From assembly GCF_937859915.1 (NCBI RefSeq), contig NZ_CALMAW010000122.1, positions 18,967 to 82,966 on the forward strand: a stretch of DNA of 64,000 bases, given 5' to 3'. Origin of the DNA: an uncultured Sphingomonas sp. (GTDB taxonomy: Bacteria; Pseudomonadota; Alphaproteobacteria; Sphingomonadales; Sphingomonadaceae). Within the stretch, counting starts at the first letter, position 1. Each line of letters begins with the position of its first letter. Of this stretch, positions 49,368 to 57,820 are shown piece by piece. Made by a program: the position numbers and the translations under genes. The notes under the pieces are model-generated. The model was not told the DNA's origin and searched no databases. It saw only the letters and a list, made by a program, of their open reading frames with translations.

Positions 49368-51539
49368 ATGGGTCTTTTCATGTGTCATCACAATGCGCCG
49401 CGCTCGGCTTTCCAGGTCCGCTGGCTCTCCGTGCTTCTCGCCACCCTGCCCCTCGTCCCCGCCTTGGCGGAGGATGCACCGCCGCCCGACGCTGCCGCCA
49501 TCGTCGTCACCGCCTCGCGCGTCGATCTGCTCGGCAAGGCGTCGACCGCCAGCCAGGGCGCGATCACGCAGAAGGAGATCGCGCTGCGGCCGATCTACCG
49601 CCCCGGTCAGCTGTTCGAGAGCATCCCGGGGCTCGTCGTCACCGTCCATTCGGGCGAGGGCAAGGCCAACCAATATCTGATCCGCGGCTATAATCTCGAC
49701 CATGGCACCGACTTCGCCAATTTCGTCGACGACATGCCGGTCAACCGCCCGACCAACACGCATGGCCAGGGCTATTCGGACCTGTCCTTCCTGATCCCGC
49801 AGATCGTCGGCGGGATCGACTATACCAAGGGTCCCTATTATGCCGAGATCGGCGATTTCGGCTCGGTCGCCTCGTCCCACACCCGGCTCGCCGACGCGAT
49901 CCCGACCGAGATGATGGCGACCGTCGGCACCGAGGGCTTTCAGTCGCTGTTCGGCGGCGGCACTGCGCATCTTGCCGGCGACCGGCGCCTGCTCGGCGCG
50001 ATCGAGCTCGGCCATTATGACGGACCGTGGAAGCCGGGGCAGGATTTCCGGAAGGTCAACGCCGCGCTCCGCTACAGCGAGGGCACGAGCAGCGACGGCG
50101 CGAGCCTGACGGGTCTGTTCTACAAGAGCGCGGGCCTGCTCATCACCGACCAGCCGCAGCGCGCGATCGACGCCGGGCTGATCGGCCGCTTCGGCACGCT
50201 CGACCCGACCGATGCCAGCCGCTCGCAGCGCTACAGCCTGTCCGCGCATGTCGACAAGCCGGTCGGGCCGGGTCAGCTTGCGGTCAGCCTCTACGGCATC
50301 CGCTCGACGATGACGCTGTGGAACGACTTCACCCATTATCTCGACGATCCGGTCAACGGCGACCAGGAGCAGCAGGACGAGACGCGCACGACGCTGGGCG
50401 GGACCGCGCACTATTCGCTCCACCACGCCTTCGGCGCGATCGAGAGCGACACGGTGGTAGGCATCCAGGGTCGCTACGACAGTGTCTTCGTCGATCGCCG
50501 CCACACGCGCGATCGCACCACCGTCCTGACCTATTGCGAGCTCGAGCAGGCGGACGGGCCGGCGCTGCCCTATCCAGCGGTCGGCGGCTATTGCACTGCG
50601 GACCGGGTGCATCTGCTCGACATCGCACCCTATGTGCAGACCACGCTGCGCTGGACCCCGTGGCTGCGCACCGTGGCCGGACTGCGCGAAGATTATTATC
50701 ACGCCACCGACGCCAGCCCCACCGCCGACGGCGGCGGGCGTGGCCATCAATGGCTGTTCCAGCCCAAGGGCAGCCTGATCCTCGGCCCGTGGGCGAGGAC
50801 CGAGCTTTATGTCAGCTACGGCCGCGGCTTCCATTCGGACGACGTCCGCGGCGTGTTCGGCACGGTGCCCGGCGAAGGCATTCCGCTCGCCGGCGGCCCC
50901 ACCCCGCTGCTGGCCCGGACCAAGGGCGAGGAGATCGGGCTGCGCACCGACATCATCCCCAAGGTCATGCTCCAGCTCGCGCTCTTCCAGCAGGATTTCG
51001 GCTCCGAGCTGGTCTACAATCCCGACATCGGGCAGGACGAGGCGGGCGCGCCCAGCCGCCGCAAGGGCGTCGAGGTCTCGGCGCAATATCACCCGTTCCG
51101 CTGGCTCGAGCTCAACACCGATCTCGCCTTCTCGCGGCCGCGCTACCGCACCGGCGACCTCGCCGCCTTCGGCCTCGCCGGGTCCTATATCGCCGACGCG
51201 CCCGACTTCATCTATTCGGCCGGCATCCTTGTCGACGGGCTCGGGACCTGGTCGGGAAGCCTGCAATGGCGGCGGCTCGGCACGCATCGGCTGAGCGACG
51301 GCGACAAATATCCGACCGATCCCGGCTACAGCGAGGTCAACCTCGATGTCGGCTACGCCTTTCCGCGCGGCTGGGCGCTGCGGGTCGGGATCTTCAACCT
51401 GTTCGACCGCACGGACGATGCCGCCGACTTTTATTACACCAGCCGCCTGCCCGGCGAACCCGCGCAGGGCGTCACCGGCTTCCAGGTCCATCCGCTCGAA
51501 CCGCGGTCGGCGCGCTTCACGCTGATCAAGACATGGTAG
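49368..51539 (+). CDS. TonB-dependent receptor under predicted B12 riboswitch control
   Basis: Signal peptide, IVVTASR TonB box/plug, NQYLIRGYNLDHGTDFANFVDDMPVNRPTNTHGQGYSDLSFLIPQIVGGIDYTKGPYYAEIGDFGS; start may be 49380. Confidence 0.93.
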   Translation: MGLFMCHHNAPRSAFQVRWLSVLLATLPLVPALAEDAPPPDAAAIVVTASRVDLLGKASTASQGAITQKEIALRPIYRPGQLFESIPGLVVTVHSGEGKANQYLIRGYNLDHGTDFANFVDDMPVNRPTNTHGQGYSDLSFLIPQIVGGIDYTKGPYYAEIGDFGSVASSHTRLADAIPTEMMATVGTEGFQSLFGGGTAHLAGDRRLLGAIELGHYDGPWKPGQDFRKVNAALRYSEGTSSDGASLTGLFYKSAGLLITDQPQRAIDAGLIGRFGTLDPTDASRSQRYSLSAHVDKPVGPGQLAVSLYGIRSTMTLWNDFTHYLDDPVNGDQEQQDETRTTLGGTAHYSLHHAFGAIESDTVVGIQGRYDSVFVDRRHTRDRTTVLTYCELEQADGPALPYPAVGGYCTADRVHLLDIAPYVQTTLRWTPWLRTVAGLREDYYHATDASPTADGGGRGHQWLFQPKGSLILGPWARTELYVSYGRGFHSDDVRGVFGTVPGEGIPLAGGPTPLLARTKGEEIGLRTDIIPKVMLQLALFQQDFGSELVYNPDIGQDEAGAPSRRKGVEVSAQYHPFRWLELNTDLAFSRPRYRTGDLAAFGLAGSYIADAPDFIYSAGILVDGLGTWSGSLQWRRLGTHRLSDGDKYPTDPGYSEVNLDVGYAFPRGWALRVGIFNLFDRTDDAADFYYTSRLPGEPAQGVTGFQVHPLEPRSARFTLIKTW

Positions 51540-51585
51540 GCGACGGCGGTCGATCGCCTCGGGGCCGATCGCACCGATTCCAGCC

Positions 51586-51735
51586 GTCGTCCCGGCGCAA
51601 GCCGGGATCCATTGACACGGCCTGTTCGCTGGCCGGGCCCTGCATTCGCGGGCTGGCACCGCCGCCCGTTGCTGACGGCACGCTCGGACAAAGATGTGTC
51701 GCCGTCCATGGGTCCCGGTTTTCGCCGGGACGACG
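51586..51735. repeat. REP-like inverted repeat
   Basis: gtcgtcccggcgcaagccgggatccattgacac ... gtgtcgccgtccatgggtcccggttttcgccgggacgac. Confidence 0.6.
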
Positions 51736-51760
51736 AAGACCTCTGGATGCCGATCGGCGC

Positions 51761-54184
51761 TTACGCCGCGACCGCCCCGAAATCATCGTCGCGCGCGAGC
51801 ATCGCGCGGACGTCGGGCGCGGCGATCGGGCGGCTGAACAGATAGCCCTGCACCGAAGAACAGCCATGCAGCCGCAGCGCGGCGAGCTGGCCATGGTCCT
51901 CGACGCCCTCGGCGGTCGTCTCCATGCCGAGCGCCGCGGCGAGATCGGTGATCGCCTTGACGATCGCCCCCGCCCCCTGGCGCGTCAGCAGCCCGATGAT
52001 GAACGAGCGATCGATCTTGATCTTGTCGAACGGGAAGCTCTGGAGGTAGCTCAGGCTCGAATAGCCCGTCCCGAAGTCATCGAGCGCGACGCGGACGCCG
52101 AGGCCGCGGAGCGCGTGCAGCAGCGTCAGCGTCGTGTCGGTGCTGTCGAGGAAGATCGATTCGGTGATCTCGACTTCGAGACGGCCGGGCCGGATCCCGC
52201 TCGACTGCAACGCCTCCATCACCGTCTCGGCGAGTCCGGGGCGACGAAACTGCACCGAAGAGACATTGACCGCCACCTTGATATCGTCGGGCCAGGTGAT
52301 CGCCTGCCGACAGGCTTCCCGCATCACCCAGGCGCCGATCGGCACGATCAGCCCGGTTTCTTCAGCGATCGGAATGAAGTCGAGCGGCATCACCAGCCCG
52401 CGTGTCGGATGCTCCCAGCGGATCAACGCCTCGAACGCATTGATGCGATCGCTGGCGAGATCAAACAGCGGCTGGAAATATAGCCGGAACTCGCTCCGAT
52501 CGATCGCGCCGCGTAGGTCGATCTCGATCGCGCGACGCGCCTGCGCGCGTGCGTTGAGCGAGGGCTCGTAGAAGCAATAGCCCGCTCGTCCGGCCTCCTT
52601 CGCCCGATACAGCGCGAGATCGGCATTGCGCAGCAGCGTCTCGGCCGCCGCGCCATCCGTCGACGACAGCGCGATGCCGATGCTGGCGCTCGTTGCGATG
52701 TCGTGCCCGGCGATCCGACAGGGCGCGGCGAGCACGTCGAGCAGCCGGCGGCTCAGCGCCTCGATCTGCTCGATCCCCGCCGCGCCCTCGTCGAGCCACA
52801 GCACGACGACGAACTCGTCGCCGCCGAGCCGCGCGACGAAGGCGTCGTCGACCGTTTCGACGAGACGCTGCGCGACCAGCTTGAGCAATTCGTCGCCGAT
52901 CGGATGACCGAGCGTGTCGTTGATCGCCTTGAAGTGATCGAGATCGAGGCACAACAGCGCGATCGCACCCTGGCGGCGTTCGGCGAGCCGCAGCTGATGG
53001 TCGAGATGCTCGTGGAACAGCGCGCGGTTGGACAGGCCGGTGAGCACGTCGTTGAAGGCGAGATGGGTGATCCGCCGCTCGCGCTCGGCGATCTCGCCGA
53101 CCATGCGGTTGAACGTCGTCGCCAGCCGCGCAATCTCGTCGCGGCCGCTGACGGTCACGGTCGTCGTCTCGCCATTGGCGAGGCGGCGCGCGGCCTTGTC
53201 GAGCAGCGCAATCGGCTGCGTGATCGAGCGCGCGATGCGCAAGGTCGCGAACAGGACGAGCCCGAAGGTGAGCAACTGGAACAGCGCGATCGCCAGCTGC
53301 AACGGTCGGTAGGCGGCGAGCGCCTGCGCGATCGGATATTGCAGCAACAATACGGCCTGCGGCGCGCCCGGTATCGTCGGCAGGATCTTGGCAAGCGCGA
53401 TCGACTTGCCCGTCGGCCCATCAAAGGCGGCGGGCAATCCGCGGGCTAGCCGGCGATCGATAAAGCGCCCGGCGATGCGGTCGCGGACGCCGTCTCCGGC
53501 GTCGGCGGCATGCCACCGGCCGTCGCCACCGCGCTGATAGACCGCGGCCGACAGCGGAATCGCCGAAAGCTTCTCGAGGCCGCGCATTTCCGCCCGGCCG
53601 AGATCACCCGAGAATACCACCCATCCGCTAAGCGCGGGCGTCAGAATCGGCGCGGCGACGATATGACGCGGCTGGCCGCCCAGCGTCACCACGCCCGCGG
53701 TGACATTGTCGTCGAGTTCGCCAGCCAATGTCGCGGCCTGGCGCGCAAGGCCCGCGTCATCGATGCCGGTCACCGTGCCGTCGACATTGACGATGAACGC
53801 CATGCGCAGCCCGAGCCGTGCCTTGAGATTGGCGAGCGCCGAATCGATCGTCTCCGCATCGTGCGTCGCCACCGCCGCGCGGAACCCGAAATCGCGCGCA
53901 AGCAGCCCGGCACTGTCGCGCAGCTGCGCGGTCTGCTGCTCCCAGAGTCGATCGAAGACGATGCCGCTCGCACTCAGCTCGCGGCGAACCTGCGCTTCGG
54001 CATAATGCTGGACCACAAGCGCCAGCGCGCCCGAAATCGTGAGCATCGCGACCGCGAACAGTCCGACATAGAAAACCGACAGCCGCGAGCGCAGGCGACG
54101 AAACGCAAAGGCAGGCCGAATCGCGATCATTCCCGCGATCCGGCCGTCGCGTACGGAATCCGACGCCCGAAGGAATCGCGACAT
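51761..54184 (-). CDS. Membrane sensor with HAMP, GGDEF and EAL domains
   Basis: ARLGGDEFVVVL (GGDEF), FEALIRWEHPTRG (EAL), DDFGTGYSSLSYLQSFPFDKIKIDRSFI, HAMP-like segment and N-terminal TM/CHASE-like region. Confidence 0.95.
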   Translation of the reverse strand: MSRFLRASDSVRDGRIAGMIAIRPAFAFRRLRSRLSVFYVGLFAVAMLTISGALALVVQHYAEAQVRRELSASGIVFDRLWEQQTAQLRDSAGLLARDFGFRAAVATHDAETIDSALANLKARLGLRMAFIVNVDGTVTGIDDAGLARQAATLAGELDDNVTAGVVTLGGQPRHIVAAPILTPALSGWVVFSGDLGRAEMRGLEKLSAIPLSAAVYQRGGDGRWHAADAGDGVRDRIAGRFIDRRLARGLPAAFDGPTGKSIALAKILPTIPGAPQAVLLLQYPIAQALAAYRPLQLAIALFQLLTFGLVLFATLRIARSITQPIALLDKAARRLANGETTTVTVSGRDEIARLATTFNRMVGEIAERERRITHLAFNDVLTGLSNRALFHEHLDHQLRLAERRQGAIALLCLDLDHFKAINDTLGHPIGDELLKLVAQRLVETVDDAFVARLGGDEFVVVLWLDEGAAGIEQIEALSRRLLDVLAAPCRIAGHDIATSASIGIALSSTDGAAAETLLRNADLALYRAKEAGRAGYCFYEPSLNARAQARRAIEIDLRGAIDRSEFRLYFQPLFDLASDRINAFEALIRWEHPTRGLVMPLDFIPIAEETGLIVPIGAWVMREACRQAITWPDDIKVAVNVSSVQFRRPGLAETVMEALQSSGIRPGRLEVEITESIFLDSTDTTLTLLHALRGLGVRVALDDFGTGYSSLSYLQSFPFDKIKIDRSFIIGLLTRQGAGAIVKAITDLAAALGMETTAEGVEDHGQLAALRLHGCSSVQGYLFSRPIAAPDVRAMLARDDDFGAVAA

Positions 54185-54328
54185 GCGCTCGGCGGAAGGG
54201 GGCGACACAAGGTCATCGCGCCGCCTTAGGCGGCATTGCGTAAACGAAAGGTTCTCGATCGCTGCAAGTCGATCGCACGCTTCATCTTGTCGCTTGAACG
54301 CCGGCTCCGCCGCGCTAGGGCGACGGCC

Positions 54329-55021
54329 ATGGCGAAGCGGCCCGCATCCTCTCCTCCCCGTCGTCGCCGCCGTCGGACCCGATGCCGCGGGGCCGCCACC
54401 CCCAGGCTGCTGCTCGCTCTGCTCGCGATCCTCGCCGGTCTGTTGCTGATCGTCGCCATCGAACGCCTGTCCCGCGATCGCCAGACGCACCACCGGCCTC
54501 GATTGTCGATGGCGGAGGCGCGCGCCGCGAACGCCGCGATCCCCTTCGTTGCCGGGCCGGTCAGACCCGCCGCGCGCTTCATCTTTCACGGCACGCCGGC
54601 GGCGCGCGAGCAGGCGATCGACTGCCTCGCCACCGCCGCGCTCTACGAGACCGGCGACGACGTCGGTGGCCAGCGGGCGGTCATGCAGGTCGTGCTCAAC
54701 CGCGTGCGCCGCCCGGGCTATCCGAAGACCGTCTGCGGCGTCGTCTACCAAGGCGCGGTGCCTGGCGGCGTCTGCCAATTCTCCTTCGCCTGCGATGGTT
54801 CGCTCAAGCGGCGGCCCGAGACCGCCGGCTGGCCCGACGCGCGCGCCAGGGCGCGTCACGCTTTGTCCGGCGCGGTGTTCGCAACCGTCGGTACCGCCAC
54901 CCACTATCATACCGACTGGGTCGTGCCGTGGTGGAGCGACTCGCTGGATAAGATCGCCAAGGTCAGCACGCATATCTTCTACCGGCCCAAATCCGTCGCG
55001 GCGGCCCCGCCCAAGCGATGA
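54329..55021 (+). CDS. Cell wall hydrolase, SleB-like
   Basis: CLATAALYETGDDVGGQRAVMQVVLNRVRRPGYPKTVCGVVYQGA...CQFSFACDGSL...GTATHYHTDWVVPWW. Confidence 0.93.
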   Translation: MAKRPASSPPRRRRRRTRCRGAATPRLLLALLAILAGLLLIVAIERLSRDRQTHHRPRLSMAEARAANAAIPFVAGPVRPAARFIFHGTPAAREQAIDCLATAALYETGDDVGGQRAVMQVVLNRVRRPGYPKTVCGVVYQGAVPGGVCQFSFACDGSLKRRPETAGWPDARARARHALSGAVFATVGTATHYHTDWVVPWWSDSLDKIAKVSTHIFYRPKSVAAAPPKR

Positions 55022-55078
55022 TCGCCTCGTCACCGCGCGGACCGTTGCGCGCTCCGGACGAATGCCCATCTTAGGCGC

Positions 55079-55879
55079 ATGAACGATCAGATCACCGAGC
55101 TCGGCCTCATCGACGACGAAGAGCTGATGCTCGACGACGCCGCGCTGGCGCTCGCCGGCATCGACCATCCCGGCACCGACCTTGCGCCTTACCAGGCGAT
55201 GATCGACGACATCGTCACGCGGTTGGCCGAAACCGGGATCGATGCCGAGAGCCCCCAGACGCGCGCCGCGCTGCTGGCGCAGGTGCTCGGCGACGAGTTC
55301 GGCTTCGTCGGCGATCGCGACACCTATGACGATCCCGACAATGCCGACCTCATCCGCGTCATCGATCGCCGTCGCGGGCTGCCCGTCAGCCTGTCGATCC
55401 TCTACGTCGCGGTTGCTCGGCGGCTCGGCTGGGTCGCCGATGCGCTCGACGTGCCGGGTCATGTCCTCGTCCTGATCGGCGGCGATGCGGCCCCGGTCGT
55501 AGTCGACCCGTTCCGCGCCGGCGTCGTCGTCGATCCGGAGAGCCTGGCCGCGCTGGTCGCCGCGATGAGCGAGGATGCCGCGCCCGCGGTGCGCCACGTC
55601 GCAACGATGCCCAACCGCGCGATCCTGTCCCGGTTGCTGCTCAACCAGGCGACGCGAGCCGAAGCGACCGGCAAGGGGCGCCGTGCGCTCACTTTGTACG
55701 AGCGCATCACCACCTTCGCGCCCGACGACGGCCACGCCTGGTGGCATCGCGCCCGGCTGGAACTGATGGACGAGGATATTCCAGCCGGTCGGCGCAGCCT
55801 GACCGCCATGCTCGAGGTCACCCGCGACCCGGCGACGCGGCAAAGGGTGATCGAGACGTTGACCGCGCTGACGGCGTAG
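55079..55879 (+). CDS. SirB1-family transglutaminase-like/TPR protein
   Basis: DRRRGLPVSLSILYVAVARRLGWVADALDVPGHVLVLIGG...VDPFRAG; C-terminal TPR-like. Confidence 0.9.
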   Translation: MNDQITELGLIDDEELMLDDAALALAGIDHPGTDLAPYQAMIDDIVTRLAETGIDAESPQTRAALLAQVLGDEFGFVGDRDTYDDPDNADLIRVIDRRRGLPVSLSILYVAVARRLGWVADALDVPGHVLVLIGGDAAPVVVDPFRAGVVVDPESLAALVAAMSEDAAPAVRHVATMPNRAILSRLLLNQATRAEATGKGRRALTLYERITTFAPDDGHAWWHRARLELMDEDIPAGRRSLTAMLEVTRDPATRQRVIETLTALTA

Positions 55880-56183
55880 CAGTCGCACGCGCGGCTGGCA
55901 TCGACAGCAAGCGTAAGCGCGTGTGCCAAGGCCGGCGTATCCGCGCCGCCCGCGCGTTCGACGCCGGCCTATGCTTGTTCGTCGGACAATGGCGGCGGAT
56001 CGTCGCCCCGTAAGCGGGCGAGGAAGCGCCTATCGGTCGACCGAGCCTTAGACCTTGGTAGTGTCCGATAGACTGGGCGCGGCGCATTTAGATTTGATTA
56101 TAGTTTGGCGGTCTTTCGTACCCTCATCAGAAGCCAGTTCGTCGAGAATAGCGACGTCCGGCTTACTTACGAGGGACAAGTCG

Positions 56184-56690
56184 ATGCGTCATTTTGTAAA
56201 GGCAACTGCCGTTGGTCTGGTCGCTTTGGCGCTCGCAGCCGGCGGAATGGCGACCAGCGCCGACGCTGCCACGGCCACGGCAACCATCGCAGTGAGCGCC
56301 AACGTCCTTGCCAACTGCGGCGTTTCCGCATCGCCGCTGGCCTTCGGCACCTATTCGCCGGCCGCCTCGTCGGCGACCAATGCGACGACGACGCTGGCCG
56401 TCACATGTACCAACGGCACGACATACACGGTAAGCCTGAGCGCCGGCGGTGGCACCGGCGCAACGATCGCCACGCGCAAGCTGACATCGGGCTCGAACAC
56501 CCTCAACTATTCGCTCTACAGCAATGCCGCGGCCACCACCGTTTGGGGTGATACGGTCGGTACGAACACCGTGGCTGGCACGGGCAGCGGCGCGGCGCAG
56601 AACCTCACCGTATACGGCTCGATCCCCGCGTCTCAGAATGCTTTCGCCGGCTCGTATACGGACACCGTGAACGTTACCCTGACGTATTGA
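56184..56690 (+). CDS. Spore coat protein U (SCPU) domain pilin-like protein
   Basis: Signal peptide; VSANVLANCGVSASPLAFGTYSP...TCTNGTTYTVSLSAGGG...LNYSLYSNAAATTVWGDT...GSYTDTVNVTLTY. Confidence 0.93.
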   Translation: MRHFVKATAVGLVALALAAGGMATSADAATATATIAVSANVLANCGVSASPLAFGTYSPAASSATNATTTLAVTCTNGTTYTVSLSAGGGTGATIATRKLTSGSNTLNYSLYSNAAATTVWGDTVGTNTVAGTGSGAAQNLTVYGSIPASQNAFAGSYTDTVNVTLTY

Positions 56691-56697
56691 CACGGTC

Positions 56698-57060
56698 GTG
56701 ACCCGGCGAACGATGTGGACGTCGGTCCGGCGAAAGCTTGGCGATCGGGGGTTGGGTCGCGGCGCGCCCCGGCCTCTCGCCGTCCTCCTGTTCGGCACCG
56801 GCCTCATCGCCGCGACGATGCCCGCGAACACGTCGGTGCGGGACCATATGGCAATGCAGATCGGCGTCCAGGTGATCGACGATTGTACGGTCGGCACTTT
56901 GACGACGTCGCAATGGGCGGCGGCCAATTGCGCGAGCGATCCGCTGGTCAGCGCGCCGCGTGGGAACGGCGACGCCGTGCTGGCCGGAAAAGCCCGGAAG
57001 AGTCCGATCGCGAGCTTTGGGGAACAGATGGATGACGGCTACACAACCTTTGTCTTCTAG
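56698..57060 (+). CDS. Short secreted protein within pilus cluster (possible degenerate SCPU-like)
   Basis: Hydrophobic leader; MQIGVQVIDDCTVGTL resembles the start of an SCPU domain; 120 aa only. Confidence 0.5.
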   Translation: MTRRTMWTSVRRKLGDRGLGRGAPRPLAVLLFGTGLIAATMPANTSVRDHMAMQIGVQVIDDCTVGTLTTSQWAAANCASDPLVSAPRGNGDAVLAGKARKSPIASFGEQMDDGYTTFVF

Positions 57061-57805
57061 GCGCCTCCACCGCCTGTCGTTGACCATGTTTGCCGCGACG
57101 GCGCTGTCCGGCGCGGTCGGACAGGCACAGGCGGGCCAGCTTCAGATCATGCCGACCCGGCTGGGGCTGACGACGGCCATGCCGTCGACGGTGTTGTACG
57201 CGACCAATCCCGACGCCAGCGACACGACATATCAGCTGTCCGTATTTCGCTGGAGCCAGAATCCCGATGGCACCGACCGGCTCGATCCCACGCGCGACGT
57301 GCTGGCCAATCCGGCGATCTTCACCGTCAAGCATGCCGACCAGCAGATCATCCGCTTCGGCCTTCGCACCGCGTCGCTTCCCATCGAGGGCAGCTACCGC
57401 GTCATTCTTCAGGAGCTCCCGCGGTCCGCGCCCGAGGTCAACGGCATCAAGACCCTCTTGCGGATCAGCATTCCATTGTTCGTACCGGCCGCCCAGCCGA
57501 CGACGACGATGCGATGGGCGCTCCGTCCGACCGCGGCGGGGGCCACGCTGATCGCCCGCAATGGCGGCAGCGTCCATGTCCAGATCACGGCCGTCCAGAT
57601 TGCCGCGGACAGCATGTCCAAGCCGCCGATCGCGACCGCGAAGGGCAATTTCTATGCCCTGCCCGGCATCACGCGCGAAATCGATGTCCACGCGGCGAGT
57701 CCGTTTGTTGCCGGCACCACCTATCATGTCCGCATCGACACGGACCAGGGCCCGATGACGGCCGATCTCCGCGCCGATCCGGGCGCCGCACCGCCCGCCA
57801 GCTGA
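57032..57805 (+). CDS. Periplasmic fimbrial chaperone (CsuC-like)
   Basis: LQIMPTRLGLTTAMPSTVLYATNPDASDTTYQLSVFRWSQ...YRVILQELPR...LRISIPLFVPA. Confidence 0.88.
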   Translation: MTATQPLSSRRLHRLSLTMFAATALSGAVGQAQAGQLQIMPTRLGLTTAMPSTVLYATNPDASDTTYQLSVFRWSQNPDGTDRLDPTRDVLANPAIFTVKHADQQIIRFGLRTASLPIEGSYRVILQELPRSAPEVNGIKTLLRISIPLFVPAAQPTTTMRWALRPTAAGATLIARNGGSVHVQITAVQIAADSMSKPPIATAKGNFYALPGITREIDVHAASPFVAGTTYHVRIDTDQGPMTADLRADPGAAPPAS

Positions 57806-57820
57806 CGGTTACAATCCGCG

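Noticed and set aside
49284-51659. 791-aa minus-strand ORF opposite the TonB receptor
   Set aside because: Antisense shadow of a high-GC gene; translation is Arg/Asp/Gly-rich without domain motifs, while the plus strand encodes a clear TonB receptor
54185-55888. N-terminal extension of the 1375-aa ORF 51761..55888
   Set aside because: Overlaps sleB-like and SirB1 genes on the plus strand; the real GGDEF-EAL protein begins near 54184
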